Shown: positions 1-7,794, counted from the stretch's first letter. The stretch is 32,638 bases of DNA from DATHVI01 sp035461385 (GCA_035461385.1 DATHVI010000007.1:1-32638), one strand, 5' to 3'. Translations and numbers: made by a program. The notes: generated from the sequence alone by a model not told the origin.

Positions 1-461
1 CGACGTTCACGTTCAGCTCGAACGAGCCGGGTACGTTCGAGTGCAAGCTCGACGCCGGCCCCTTCGCGCTGTGCAGCTCCCCACACCAGCTCACCGGGCT
101 CGACGACGGCCCCCACAGCTTCACCGTCAAGGCGATCGACAACGCGCTCAACGAGGATCCGAGCCCTCCCGTGCGCAGCTTCACCGTCGACGCGACCCCG
201 CCGCAAACGACGATCCTCTCCGGCCCGGGGCGCAAGGCGAAGGCCAGGGGGAAGATCCGCTTCACCTTCAGCTCGAACGAGCCGGGCTCGACGTTCAGCT
301 GCCGGCTCAACAGCAAGCCGTTCCGGCCCTGCAGCTCGCCGTTCAAGCGGCGCCTGAAGAAGCCCGGCCGCTACCGCTTCCAGGTTCGGGCGACCGACGC
401 CGTCGGCCACGTCGATCCGACGCCGGCGAAGCGGGCGTTCAAGGTCAAGCGCGTTCGCTGA
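1..461 (+). CDS. C-terminal end of secreted Ig-like repeat protein (5' truncated)
   Basis: The reading frame is open from base 3 and ends with TGA at 459-461, so only the last ~152 residues are present. Two Ig-like repeats can be seen. Each has a T-F-S-S-N-E-P-G strand, then a C-x-L pair and a P-C/L-C-S-S-P turn, and ends in a strand of the form F-x-V-x-A-x-D. The two conserved cysteines per repeat probably form a disulfide. The last repeat is rich in Lys and Arg and finishes on a basic tail. Such repeats are common in secreted or surface proteins of Solirubrobacterales; the role is probably adhesive or structural. The N-terminus, and any enzymatic domain it carries, lies outside the window. 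Confidence 0.75.
   Translation, partial: TFTFSSNEPGTFECKLDAGPFALCSSPHQLTGLDDGPHSFTVKAIDNALNEDPSPPVRSFTVDATPPQTTILSGPGRKAKARGKIRFTFSSNEPGSTFSCRLNSKPFRPCSSPFKRRLKKPGRYRFQVRATDAVGHVDPTPAKRAFKVKRVR
12..286 (+). repeat. DNA-level repeat inside the Ig-like domains
   Basis: The 20 bases at 12-31 recur exactly at 267-286, a period of 255 bp or 85 codons, and encode the conserved F-S-S-N-E-P-G strand of two successive Ig-like repeats. Identity at the DNA level suggests fairly recent domain duplication or gene conversion. Confidence 0.7.
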
Positions 462-541
462 GCGCCGAGGCGCCCGGTGGATTTGGCGGCCAGGGGCGAC
501 GTGATCAGACTCGCACCCGGCCCGTTCCAGGTGACCTCTTC

Positions 542-557
542 GTGGTAAGATGACCAC
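542..557. promoter_or_regulatory. Inverted-repeat operator over the toxin-antitoxin promoter
   Basis: The arms GTGGT (542-546) and ACCAC (553-557) flank AAGATG. A -10-like TAAGAT lies at 546-551, only 6 nt before the antitoxin ATG at 558, so the transcript would be leaderless or nearly so. Antitoxins of this type usually autorepress by binding such palindromes. The operator role is inferred from position. Confidence 0.45.
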
Positions 558-836
558 ATGAGGGAGATCGGCATCCGGGAGCTGAAGCGATCGCTCAGCG
601 AGACGTTGCGCGCGGTTGGCCGCGGCGAGCAGGTGCGCGTGACGCGGCGAGGGCGTGCGGTGGCGGACATCGTTCCCGCCCGGGCCGCGGTCGCCGACAC
701 CCGCCTGCGCGAGCTCGTCGCCGAGGGCCGGATCACCCCCCCGGGGCGGGCACGGCCGGCTCGGGCGCCGAGGCTCGCCGAGGCCCCGCGCAGCGCCTCC
801 GCGCTCGTGATCTCGGAGCGGGAAGCCGAGCGCTGA
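558..836 (+). CDS. Type II antitoxin, Phd/YefM (VapB-like) family
   Basis: This 92-residue protein starts I-G-I-R-E-L-K-R-S-L-S-E-T-L, followed by the G-E-x-V-x-V-T-R-R-G-R-A-V-A-D-I-V-P strand pair. That is the classical Phd/YefM DNA-binding fold. Residues 1-45 are the dimeric DNA-binding part. The Ala/Arg/Pro-rich tail (about 50-92) is expected to be disordered until it wraps the toxin. The next gene overlaps it by 4 nt and encodes a PIN toxin, so the pair is a classic antitoxin-toxin operon. The antitoxin probably neutralises the RNase and represses the promoter through the inverted repeat just upstream. No Shine-Dalgarno is visible, which fits a leaderless message. Confidence 0.85.
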   Translation: MREIGIRELKRSLSETLRAVGRGEQVRVTRRGRAVADIVPARAAVADTRLRELVAEGRITPPGRARPARAPRLAEAPRSASALVISEREAER

Positions 837-1234
837 AGCTCTACCTCGACCCCAGCGCGCTGGTCAAGCGCTACGTCGCCGAACCGGACAGCGAGCTCGT
901 CCGTGAGGCGATGGCGGGAGCGGACGGGTGGTACATCTGCCGCCCGGGCTTCGTCGAGACGGTTCGCGCGGTCGGCCTCGCCGCCGGAGCGCGAGCGATC
1001 AAGGCGGTCAGGGACGAGTGGCCCGCGTTCGGCGTCATCGAGGTCGACCAGCCGCTCGTCGAGCACGCGGCGACGCTCGCCCTCGAGCGCGACCTCCGCA
1101 GCCTCGACTCGCTCCACCTCGCTGCCGCGCTGGTCCTGCCTGGCGAGGACGTCGTGCTTGCGACTTGGGACCGCCGCCTGCACGCCGCCGGCGGCGTGGA
1201 AGGCCTCCAGCTCCTGCCGCCGACCCTTGCCTGA
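833..1234 (+). CDS. vapC: VapC-type PIN-domain ribonuclease toxin
   Basis: The 133-residue PIN domain begins K-L-Y-L-D-P-S-A-L-V-K-R-Y. The acidic metal-binding residues are all present: D6, E42 (in G-F-V-E-T), D92 (S-L-D-S-L-H-L-A-A-A) and D113 (T-W-D-R-R-L). VapC proteins are Mg-dependent RNases that cleave tRNA or rRNA and arrest growth when the antitoxin is lost. In-frame ATG starts would delete the catalytic D6. The only start that keeps the family N-terminus is CTG at 833, which overlaps the antitoxin stop in a CTGA, with a GGAAG 7 nt upstream. ATG 911 would give an inactive fragment. The CTG start is inferred. Confidence 0.85.
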   Translation: MKLYLDPSALVKRYVAEPDSELVREAMAGADGWYICRPGFVETVRAVGLAAGARAIKAVRDEWPAFGVIEVDQPLVEHAATLALERDLRSLDSLHLAAALVLPGEDVVLATWDRRLHAAGGVEGLQLLPPTLA

Positions 1235-1268
1235 GGGCGCGGGCGCGCGTGCGTAGTCCGGCGCCCTC
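1233..1268. terminator. Possible bidirectional hairpin terminator
   Basis: Perfect 8-bp arms GAGGGCGC (1233-1240) and GCGCCCTC (1261-1268) enclose a 20-nt loop between two convergent genes. There is no T-tract on either strand, so it is at best a weak or factor-dependent terminator. Confidence 0.35.
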
Positions 1269-1280
1269 CCGCGCCTGCCT

Positions 1281-3470
1281 CTAGGTCGCGCTCGCCGCCG
1301 CCTTCTTTCCCTTTGCCTTCTTCGCCGCCGTCTCGGGGAGGTCCTGGATCGCCCGGTAGCCCTCCTGGATCGCGGCGTGGGTGTAGGCCATCGCCTGCGA
1401 GTCGCTGTTCGCGATCGAGACGTTCCGGAACGGGACCCGGCCCTTGACGTGCGGCTGCTCGGAGGTCGGCCCGAAGATCGACGGGTCCCACATCGAGGTC
1501 AGCTCGTGCGCGTAGCCGTAGTTCCAGCGGTTGGTCATCACCGCGTTGACGTCGCGCTCGGGGTCGAAGTCGCCCCCGGAGCGGTTGACGGTGCGGTCGA
1601 GCATGTCGAACAGCGAGTCCTCGAGGTCGGCGAAGCTCATCTCGAGCAGCCGCTGGCGCCCCTCCTCGTAGGCCGCCGTCTGCGGCGTTCGGTGGTGGCC
1701 GGTGGGGACGGTCTGGAATCGCAGGATCGCCGGCACCTCCGGCGGCTCGTTCGGGGTCGGACCGTAGGCGTTCCCGAACCGGGCCCCGGCCTCGAGCGCG
1801 ATCGTGTCCCAGAACGGGGTGTCCCCGCGCGGGGCGACGTTACTGATCTGCGCGTCGGCGAACGCGCGCCAGTTGTTGAGCCCGACCCGGCCGTAGATCA
1901 GCGGCACCTTGCGGGCGTAGGTGAGGTTCTCGACCTGCTCGCGCGGCAGGCCGTTGACGATCTGCGCCGTGACCCGGTTCCAGCACGCCATCACCACGTG
2001 CGTCGCCCGGACCCGGAACCCGAGCGGGCGCCTGCCCGGGTCGACGATTTTGTAGTCGACCGTCGCCAGCGAGCCGGCTGAGCCGCCGGCCGCGTTCGGG
2101 TTCCCCGGCTTGACCTTGAAGGCGAGGCTGTTGAGCCTGATTCGGAGGTTGTTCTCCGGGCGGTCGAGCTTCGTGTAGTCGCAGTCGGCCTTGACGATGT
2201 TCTCCTGGTTCGGCCGGTCGCCGTCGACGTCTCCGAACGCCGGCGGGATCAGCTTGCTGAGCAGCAGCCGGAGCAGCGACGCGTTCCCGTCCGGCCACGC
2301 CGGCGAGGGGCCGGTGCCGCCCGGCAGGAAGTCGAGCTGCGGCGTCCGCCCGATCCCCGGGAAGCTCTCCTCCTCGAGCTCGACCCCGAGGAACCCGGGC
2401 CGCCCGAGCGCCCAGCTGTCGGCGGCCGAGACGACCTGGGCGCCGGCGCCGAGCAGGCTGTGCGAGCCGCGCTGGTACTCGGCGATCGCCTCCTCGGGCG
2501 CGCCGACGTACTCCATCAGGTACTGCTTGTAGGTGATCCCGGTCAGCAGCGCCTTCTTCTCGGCGTCGCTCATCGGCCCGTGCTTGGCGACCAGCCAGTC
2601 GGTGGCGTCGGTGTGGATCCGGACGATCGCGTCCTTCGCCGCCTGCGAGTAGGGGAGGCGGTTGACGTAGGAGGTCCAGCCGGCGGCGTTGTTGGGCTCG
2701 AACCGGGTCCGCTCGACCGTGTCCGAGCCCCAGTCCTCGGCCGCGAACAGCAGCATCGAGCGCAGCCCGTAGGAGCCGGGGATCGAGTTGTTGGTCCGCG
2801 GCGTCACGAAGTTGTTCGGGTCGACCTCGCAGAAGTCGAGCAGGTCGAGGGCGGGCTGGAAGTACTCGCCCGGGATGTCGAACAGCGGCCCCGCCGGCTG
2901 GTTCCAGGTGCCGACGCTGTCGAGGTTGACGGTGCCGCCGTTTCGCAGCAGCATCGTGCTCGCGCCCCCGGCGGCGGCGTTCGGGATGTGGAACTCGTTC
3001 CGGGTCGAGTGGCCGCCGAAGTCGGGCAGCGGGTCGAGGACGAGGATCTTCGCGTCGGGGCCGAAGCGGTCGAAGTAGAACTTCGCCGCCGCGAGCCCGC
3101 TCGCCCCGGCGCCGACGACGACGCAGTCGTAGACCTCGCCGGTGTCGACGTTCGGCGCCTGGACGCCGGGGCCGCCGGCCGAGCTCCGCGGGTCGTCGGG
3201 GTTCGGCGGCCCGTCGATGCGGATGATGTCGGCGACGACGTTGTCGGGGTGGCCGCGGCCGCCGGGAACGGTCGGCGGGTAGTAGCCGGGAGGGAGCTGC
3301 GGCGGCCGCGGCCTGCCGTTCGGCGCCGCGAGCGCCGCCTCGGCGCCGGTCAGGTGCGGCGCTGCGGCCGCGACCGCGAGGCCGGCGGCCCCGATCGCCA
3401 TTCCGTCGAGAAAGTCGCGCCGGGTGATCCCGTCCTTGCGCTCGGGCGCTGGATCCGGTGCCTTGGTCAT
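1281..3470 (-). CDS. Tat-exported FAD-dependent dehydrogenase, spermidine-dehydrogenase-like
   Basis: This 729-residue protein has a twin-arginine signal (T-R-R-D-F-L at 16-21, then a hydrophobic Ala-rich stretch to about 48). A Rossmann dinucleotide motif V-V-V-G-A-G-A-S-G-L follows at ~117-126, with the F-G-G-H-S turn typical of GMC/amine-oxidase-like flavoproteins. The protein should bind FAD before export and oxidise a small substrate outside the membrane. From memory, the T-R-R-D-F-L-D/N-G-x-A start and the G-G-H-S-T-R-N-E-F segment resemble Pseudomonas spermidine dehydrogenase (SpdH), but the real substrate cannot be read from sequence. The ATG at 3468-3470 was chosen because GGAGAG lies just upstream and the Tat motif follows at the usual distance; the frame is open 23 codons further. 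It is a single-gene unit with its own promoter. Confidence 0.8.
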   Translation of the reverse strand: MTKAPDPAPERKDGITRRDFLDGMAIGAAGLAVAAAAPHLTGAEAALAAPNGRPRPPQLPPGYYPPTVPGGRGHPDNVVADIIRIDGPPNPDDPRSSAGGPGVQAPNVDTGEVYDCVVVGAGASGLAAAKFYFDRFGPDAKILVLDPLPDFGGHSTRNEFHIPNAAAGGASTMLLRNGGTVNLDSVGTWNQPAGPLFDIPGEYFQPALDLLDFCEVDPNNFVTPRTNNSIPGSYGLRSMLLFAAEDWGSDTVERTRFEPNNAAGWTSYVNRLPYSQAAKDAIVRIHTDATDWLVAKHGPMSDAEKKALLTGITYKQYLMEYVGAPEEAIAEYQRGSHSLLGAGAQVVSAADSWALGRPGFLGVELEEESFPGIGRTPQLDFLPGGTGPSPAWPDGNASLLRLLLSKLIPPAFGDVDGDRPNQENIVKADCDYTKLDRPENNLRIRLNSLAFKVKPGNPNAAGGSAGSLATVDYKIVDPGRRPLGFRVRATHVVMACWNRVTAQIVNGLPREQVENLTYARKVPLIYGRVGLNNWRAFADAQISNVAPRGDTPFWDTIALEAGARFGNAYGPTPNEPPEVPAILRFQTVPTGHHRTPQTAAYEEGRQRLLEMSFADLEDSLFDMLDRTVNRSGGDFDPERDVNAVMTNRWNYGYAHELTSMWDPSIFGPTSEQPHVKGRVPFRNVSIANSDSQAMAYTHAAIQEGYRAIQDLPETAAKKAKGKKAAASAT

Positions 3471-3510
3471 GTCCCTCTCCTCCGCTCTGGTGACGACCGC
3501 TCGACCACCC

Positions 3511-3539
3511 GGTTTATCGACTCGGCATCGACGAGTCAA
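3511..3539 (-). promoter_or_regulatory. Promoter with inverted repeat in the spacer, FAD dehydrogenase gene
   Basis: Reading leftward, TTGACT (3539-3534) is followed by a 17-nt spacer and TAAACC (3516-3511), placing the start of transcription about 35 nt before the ATG. The spacer holds GACTCG / CGAGTC arms (3537-3532 and 3524-3519) separated by 7 nt, a plausible operator. Confidence 0.45.
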
Positions 3540-3648
3540 GGGCCGCGATGGACAAACGCCCGGCGCCCGCGGGCCGGAACGTCCAGCCGGTCGTTCGGGG
3601 TCGCCGCGTTCGATCGAAGCGACCGCCCGCGGCGCCGCGGACGCTCGG

Positions 3649-3676
3649 CGGCCCGGGTCCGGCCGGCCCCGGGCCG
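3649..3676 (-). terminator. Stable GC hairpin after the secreted-protein gene
   Basis: Perfect 9-bp arms CGGCCCGGG (3649-3657) and CCCGGGCCG (3668-3676) with a 10-nt loop lie 11 nt past the stop of the leftward gene. No T-run follows, so this is a probable terminator or 3'-end stabiliser of the GC-rich actinobacterial kind. Confidence 0.4.
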
Positions 3677-3687
3677 CGATGCCTACC

Positions 3688-4614
3688 TCAACGGGCGAGA
3701 TCCCAGTTGACGATCCGCTTCTTCACCGCCTTCGAGAGCCCGCCGAGCACGCCCTTCGGCTTGCGGCGGTCGAACTTGCGCGCGTTGTTGACCGCGGCGA
3801 CCGGTGCGTCGGAGTCGTGCGCCTGGGTGAAGAACAGCAGGTAGCGCGTGCTCCGCTTCGGGACCTTGACCGTGATCTCGAACGAGATGCAGCCGTCCGC
3901 GTCGGCGACCGGGTCGAAGACCCTCGTCCTCTTCACCCCCTTGCCCTTGCCGTAGAGGACGAAGGTGCCGAGCGGATCGCTGCCGTCGCTCTCGTCGAAG
4001 ATCATCCACCGGTCGGCGCCCGTCAGCACGAGGTCGTTGGTGCTCGTCGCCACCAGCACCTCGGAGCCGTCCGCCCCGAGGTCGGAGTCCCAGATCAGCT
4101 TCCGCCGCACGTTCTTGCGCTTCGGGTTGCGGAGCTTGATCAGCGAGCGCAGGGTCGGCGTCTTCGCGAACGCGCGCTCGGTCCGGGTGACGCTCAGACC
4201 GAGGAGCTTCGTCGGGCCGGCGGTGACCTGCTCGCCGACCTTGTTCGCGAACCCGTCCCGGTCCTCGAACACGACCGGGGCGCCGCCGCCGGGACGGGCG
4301 ACGGCGAGGACGAGGCCGCCGTCGAAGGTGTCGGTGTCGCCGTCCGCCGACTTGACGTCGGTCGCCGGCGTGTAGCCGACGTCGTCGCTGGTCGGCCCGC
4401 CGAGGTCCCCGAGCGCGCAGTCGTCGTTGTAGGAGTCGGGCGGCTGGCTGACGTCGAACGCCGTCTGGCCGACCGAGTTGAGATTCAGCGTGTCGTACGA
4501 GTCCGGGATCTGCACCGGCGCCGCCCACGCGATCGCCGCGATCCCGAGCGCGATCGCGGTCCCGGCGGCGACGAGCAGGCCCAGCCTGCGCCCCCGTGAG
4601 TGGTGATTGGTCAT
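3688..4614 (-). CDS. Secreted protein of unknown function
   Basis: The product is 308 residues. A basic N-terminus (S-R-G-R-R) is followed by a hydrophobic stretch and an A-W-A cleavage site near residue 31, a normal Sec signal peptide. The mature part is rich in Asp, Gly, Thr and Val. It looks like an all-beta extracellular protein, with segments such as D-T-D-T-F-D-G-G-L-V-L-A-V and I-S-F-E-I-T-V-K-V-P. I recognise no catalytic motif. ATG 4614 is preferred over the upstream in-frame start at 4713 because GGAAGGAAAA precedes it and the signal peptide begins there. It is monocistronic. I give no function. Confidence 0.65.
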   Translation of the reverse strand: MTNHHSRGRRLGLLVAAGTAIALGIAAIAWAAPVQIPDSYDTLNLNSVGQTAFDVSQPPDSYNDDCALGDLGGPTSDDVGYTPATDVKSADGDTDTFDGGLVLAVARPGGGAPVVFEDRDGFANKVGEQVTAGPTKLLGLSVTRTERAFAKTPTLRSLIKLRNPKRKNVRRKLIWDSDLGADGSEVLVATSTNDLVLTGADRWMIFDESDGSDPLGTFVLYGKGKGVKRTRVFDPVADADGCISFEITVKVPKRSTRYLLFFTQAHDSDAPVAAVNNARKFDRRKPKGVLGGLSKAVKKRIVNWDLAR

Positions 4615-4684
4615 CTGTGTTTTCCTTCCCCGGCGGCCCCTGTCCGGCGGCGCCGATTGAGTCCTCCCCGGTGGTCGGCGCGGA

Positions 4685-4713
4685 AGGGTAGTACGCGCGG
4701 CGGCGGCTGACAA
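4685..4713 (-). promoter_or_regulatory. Candidate promoter of the secreted-protein gene
   Basis: Leftward TTGTCA (4713-4708), a 17-nt spacer and TACCCT (4690-4685) lie about 70 nt before the ATG at 4614. The match is moderate and no operator-like repeat is seen. Confidence 0.3.
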
Positions 4714-4780
4714 GCGGTCGGGCGCGGGGGGTTCCGGCTTGCGATTCGCGCGCGACGATTCGACGCCGGCGTTGCCCGGC

Positions 4781-5068
4781 TCAGAACCGAACCGTCTCGG
4801 CCGGCACCCACCAGCCTTCGGCCTCGCGGTCGCCGCGATCGCCGCCCTGAGGCCCCCGGTTCGGTCGCACCTCGGCCCCGCCGCCGACCTCCTCGAGTGC
4901 CTTCAGCGCGAGCTCGCGCGCCTCTGCCTTCCCGGCGCCTTCGTCGCGCAAGGCGCGAATCACCCGGTTCGCCTTGACCGCGAACCGCTCCTGCGGCCCG
5001 GAGCCGGGGAGTCGCGAGACGTTGGCGGGGTCGGTGATGAGCTTCACCGCGAGGTCGAGGTCGGCCAT
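4781..5068 (-). CDS. Small hypothetical protein
   Basis: The 95-residue product is helical over residues 1-62 (A-V-K-L-I-T-D, then K-A-N-R-V-I-R-A-L-R and A-R-E-L-A-L-K-A-L-E-E-V) and ends in a Gly/Arg-rich tail that finishes W-W-V-P-A-E-T-V-R-F. I do not recognise the family, and it has no signal peptide or membrane segment. It lies 70 nt after the pxpB-like gene on the same strand and could be the last gene of that operon. Alternatively a TAGGCT box 5 nt before its ATG could give it a leaderless transcript. The codon use looks like a real gene, but support is limited. Confidence 0.5.
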   Translation of the reverse strand: MADLDLAVKLITDPANVSRLPGSGPQERFAVKANRVIRALRDEGAGKAEARELALKALEEVGGGAEVRPNRGPQGGDRGDREAEGWWVPAETVRF

Positions 5069-5138
5069 GAGTGAAGCCTACGTGTGTCCGGCCTCGGAGT
5101 CCCTGCCGTAGCGCGGACGACCAGGACCGGGCCAGCTC

Positions 5139-5981
5139 CTATGGCGCGCCCGTCACCGCGGCCTCCCCCTGTTCGCGCAGGTACCCGATGGTGTCGAACT
5201 GCTCCTCGGTCACCTCGTATTCGTAGTGACCGGCCTCGACCTCGCTCCAGATGCGGTCATATTCAAGCGCGCCGACGTTGCGATACCGGAGCCGGTCGCC
5301 GGCGCGCAGGAGCACGCCGTCGGCCGGGAAGGCCGAGTTGCGGGGATGCGGCTCGTAGATGTTGACCGCGAGCCGACCGAGGAGCTGGTAGCCACCGGGG
5401 CTCGCGACCGGGTAGGCGCCGGTCGAGAACCCGGCGAGCGCGAGGCAGCGAGCCGGCGTGTAGTCGCGCGGCGTCTTCCACTTCGGCGCGGCCAGGTGCA
5501 TCGCCGGATCGAGGGGCTTCGAGAAGTAGCAGCCCGGCGTGAACCCGACGCAGACGACCCAGAAGTCACCCGAGGTGTGGCGCTCGATCACCTGCTCCTT
5601 GGTGATGCCGTTCTCGCGGGCGATGATCTCGAGATTGTTCTCGACGTCGTAGCGGGCGGCGAGCTCGGCGGACCACGGATCGTCGTACCAGCAGGGCAGC
5701 ACCCAGCGGCGCGACGGCAGCACGCTCGCCTGCCCGAGGTCGTCGAGCAGCGAGTCGATCGCCTCGCGCACCTTGGCGTTGGTCGTCTTCGTCCGGTCGA
5801 TGGCGACGACGAGCTCGCGCAGGGACGGTACGGTCTCCACGACTCCGGTCGGCGCGGCGTCGTTGAGCAGCTGCTGGAGCTCGAGGACCTTGAAGTTGAG
5901 CTCGAGCGCGGCCTCGTCGCCGAACTCGATGCCGAGCATGCTGTCGCCGAGCGGGCGATAGATGGGCTCGTCGTAGATCAC
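5139..5981 (-). CDS. pxpB: PxpB/KipI-like carboxyltransferase (AHS1) subunit
   Basis: This is the subunit of the ATP-dependent 5-oxoprolinase/lactamase complex that corresponds to allophanate hydrolase subunit 1. Family landmarks are E-V-I-x-x-H (in K-E-Q-V-I-E-R-H), the V-G-F-T-P-G-C-Y-F-S loop, P-A-R-C-L-A-L-A-G-F-S-T-G and Y-P-V-A-S-P-G-G-Y-Q-L-L-G-R. In bacteria PxpB with PxpA and PxpC opens the ring of 5-oxoproline using ATP, giving glutamate. At 280 residues it is longer than the usual ~220-240, with an N-terminal extension and a C-terminal helix, and G-F-T-P-G-C replaces the commoner G-F-x-P-G-F. It may therefore belong to a divergent subgroup with another lactam or amide as substrate. 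It is the last of the set and overlaps pxpA by 4 nt (ATGA). Confidence 0.85.
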   Translation of the reverse strand: MIYDEPIYRPLGDSMLGIEFGDEAALELNFKVLELQQLLNDAAPTGVVETVPSLRELVVAIDRTKTTNAKVREAIDSLLDDLGQASVLPSRRWVLPCWYDDPWSAELAARYDVENNLEIIARENGITKEQVIERHTSGDFWVVCVGFTPGCYFSKPLDPAMHLAAPKWKTPRDYTPARCLALAGFSTGAYPVASPGGYQLLGRLAVNIYEPHPRNSAFPADGVLLRAGDRLRYRNVGALEYDRIWSEVEAGHYEYEVTEEQFDTIGYLREQGEAAVTGAP

Positions 5982-6763
5982 GTGGGCGTCTCCTCCGCTT
6001 CAGCCACGGTCGCCGGCAGCAACGGGCGACCTAGTTCCTCCAGCACCTCGATGACGCGGGCGACGATCGCCGCCGCCATCGGGCCGTCTCCGTGGACGCA
6101 GACGCTCTCGGCCTCGAGCGAGATCGGGCCGCCGCCGGTCGTCTCGACCTCGCCGCTCTCGAGGAACCGCCGCAGCGCCTCCTCCGCCGCGTCGGCGGTC
6201 ACCGGGCCGCGCTCGCGCTCGACCACTGTCTCGCCGTCGGGCCCGTAGCGAGAGTCCGGATAGAACTCGCGAACGATCCGCACCCCGCGCGCGCGGGAGA
6301 TCCGCAGCAGCGCCCGCTCCTCGGAGCCCGCCGGCCAGTACAGGACCGGGCGCTCCATCACCTCGTACATGGCGTCGACCGTTGCGACCGCGAGCTCCTC
6401 GTCGCGGTTGAGCATCGGGTAGAGCGCGCCGTGCGGCTTGACGTGGTTGAGCGCGCGGCCGTGCGGGCGCAGGAAGGCCTCGAGCGCGCCCGACTGATAG
6501 ACGATGTACGCGTGCAGATCCTCCGGGGAGACGGCCATGGCCCGGCGTCCGAACCCGAGCAGGTCGGGCAAGCCCGGGTGGGAGCCGACGGCCACGCCGT
6601 GATCGACAGCCGCGCGCGCCGTGCGGCGCATCGTTACCGGGTCGCCGCCGTGAAACCCGCAGGCGAGGCTCGCGGTGGTTATCCGCGGCAGGAGCTCCTG
6701 GTCGGCCCCGAGCCGCCAGTTGCCGAACGATTCCCCGAGGTCGCAGTTGACGTCCATGGTCAT
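5978..6763 (-). CDS. pxpA: PxpA / LamB-YcsF family 5-oxoprolinase subunit
   Basis: This 261-residue TIM-barrel-like protein begins M-D-V-N-C-D-L-G-E-S-F-G and carries the family motifs A-C-G-F-H-G-G-D-P, G-S-H-P-G-L-P-D-L-L-G-F-G-R-R, H-V-K-P-H-G-A-L-Y and C-V-H-G-D-G-P. These mark LamB/YcsF proteins, the PxpA subunit of 5-oxoprolinase. The usual bacterial F-A-D-R-x-Y segment is replaced by F-Y-P-D-S-R-Y. Fungal LamB proteins, which serve lactam utilisation, have a similar F-Y-x-D (from memory). The GTG/ATG start region holds two ATGs six bases apart (6763 and 6757). The first overlaps the pxpC stop in an ATGA, arguing for translational coupling. The complex is cytoplasmic. Confidence 0.88.
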   Translation of the reverse strand: MTMDVNCDLGESFGNWRLGADQELLPRITTASLACGFHGGDPVTMRRTARAAVDHGVAVGSHPGLPDLLGFGRRAMAVSPEDLHAYIVYQSGALEAFLRPHGRALNHVKPHGALYPMLNRDEELAVATVDAMYEVMERPVLYWPAGSEERALLRISRARGVRIVREFYPDSRYGPDGETVVERERGPVTADAAEEALRRFLESGEVETTGGGPISLEAESVCVHGDGPMAAAIVARVIEVLEELGRPLLPATVAEAEETPT

Positions 6764-7794
6764 GCCGTTGCGAACAGCGAGGCGAGCTCCCGCTGCTCCT
6801 CGTCGGCGATCCGCTGCGCCTCGTCGACGTCCACCGACGCGAACCGCACTGGCTCCATCGGACGGATCTGGCCGAGCACCCCGAGGTCGCTGGAGATCAC
6901 GGTACCGATCTTGGCGTAGCCGCCGGCTGTGGGGTTCTCGACGCCCATCGCGATCGGTTCGATCCCTCCGGGAACCTGGATCCCGCCAACCGGAATGATG
7001 TCATCGACGATGTCGGCCGGGCCCGAGCCTGCGTCACGGACCATGTAGTCCGGGCGCTCGTGCAGCTCGAGCTTCGGGCCGATGAAGCGGAATCCCATCC
7101 GATCGGACGTCGGCGAGAGCTTCCACTCGGCGGTGAAGAACGTGCGCACGCCCTCCTCGGTGAACATCTCGAACTGCGGCCCGGGCACAACTCGGACGGT
7201 CCACGGGCGCTCGTCGAGCTCACGGCGCAGCTCCTCGGGGACCGTCCGGCCAGCCGCCGCGGCGGGCTCGCCGTCAGGATCGCAGAGCTCGAGCTGATCG
7301 CCTTTGCGCAGGGCGCGGCCGTTGAGCCCCCCTTGGCCGCCGCGCACGTACGTGGCTCGCGACCCGAGGTACAGCGGGGCCTCGATCCCGCCGGCGACGG
7401 CGAGGTAGCCGCGCGCCCCCGGTCCGACCTTGCCCACCTTCAGCGTCGAACCGGCGGGCGCAAGCACGGCGGTCCACATTGGGACAGGCTCGTCGTCGAG
7501 AGTCGCGTCGACGTGGCCGCCGGTGAGCGCGATCAGGAGCTCGCGGTTGAACCGGAGGGTGGGACCGATCGCCAGGTACTCGAGCCCCGCGAGTCCCGGA
7601 TCCCCGGGGGTCAGCGGGGGAGGCGGGAGCGGGTTGCCGACAAGGATGCTGGCGAGCGCGAACGACCGGTAGTCCTGCGCGCCTGCGGGTGGGATCCCGC
7701 GCGACAGATAGCCCGGGCGCCCGCCGTCCTGGATCGTCGTCTGGAGTCCCGGACGGACGACCTCGAAGGCTGGGGGATCGCTGATCTCGTTCAT
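6760..7794 (-). CDS. pxpC: PxpC / KipA-like biotin-dependent carboxyltransferase (AHS2) subunit
   Basis: This 344-residue protein starts with the typical F-E-V-V-R-P-G-L-Q-T-T-I-Q-D-G-G-R-P-G-Y followed by G-I-P-P-A-G-A-Q-D-Y-R-S-F. It continues with G-Y-L-A-V-A-G-G-I, R-M-G-F-R-F-I-G-P and the G-G-I-Q-V-P-G-G-I-E-P-I strand, all hallmarks of the AHS2/KipA family. No biotin-attachment domain is seen, as expected for the oxoprolinase-type subunit, where the family name is historical. The ATG at 7794 overlaps the aldehyde dehydrogenase stop by 4 nt. The frame is open upstream only because it shadows that gene. It works with PxpA and PxpB in ATP-driven ring opening of 5-oxoproline or a related lactam. 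Confidence 0.88.
   Translation of the reverse strand: MNEISDPPAFEVVRPGLQTTIQDGGRPGYLSRGIPPAGAQDYRSFALASILVGNPLPPPPLTPGDPGLAGLEYLAIGPTLRFNRELLIALTGGHVDATLDDEPVPMWTAVLAPAGSTLKVGKVGPGARGYLAVAGGIEAPLYLGSRATYVRGGQGGLNGRALRKGDQLELCDPDGEPAAAAGRTVPEELRRELDERPWTVRVVPGPQFEMFTEEGVRTFFTAEWKLSPTSDRMGFRFIGPKLELHERPDYMVRDAGSGPADIVDDIIPVGGIQVPGGIEPIAMGVENPTAGGYAKIGTVISSDLGVLGQIRPMEPVRFASVDVDEAQRIADEEQRELASLFATA

Noticed and set aside
2460..3710. 416-codon rightward open frame opposite the FAD dehydrogenase
   Set aside because: It is a Val/Gly/Arg-rich shadow frame with no motifs, and the opposite strand encodes a clear flavoprotein with a Tat signal.
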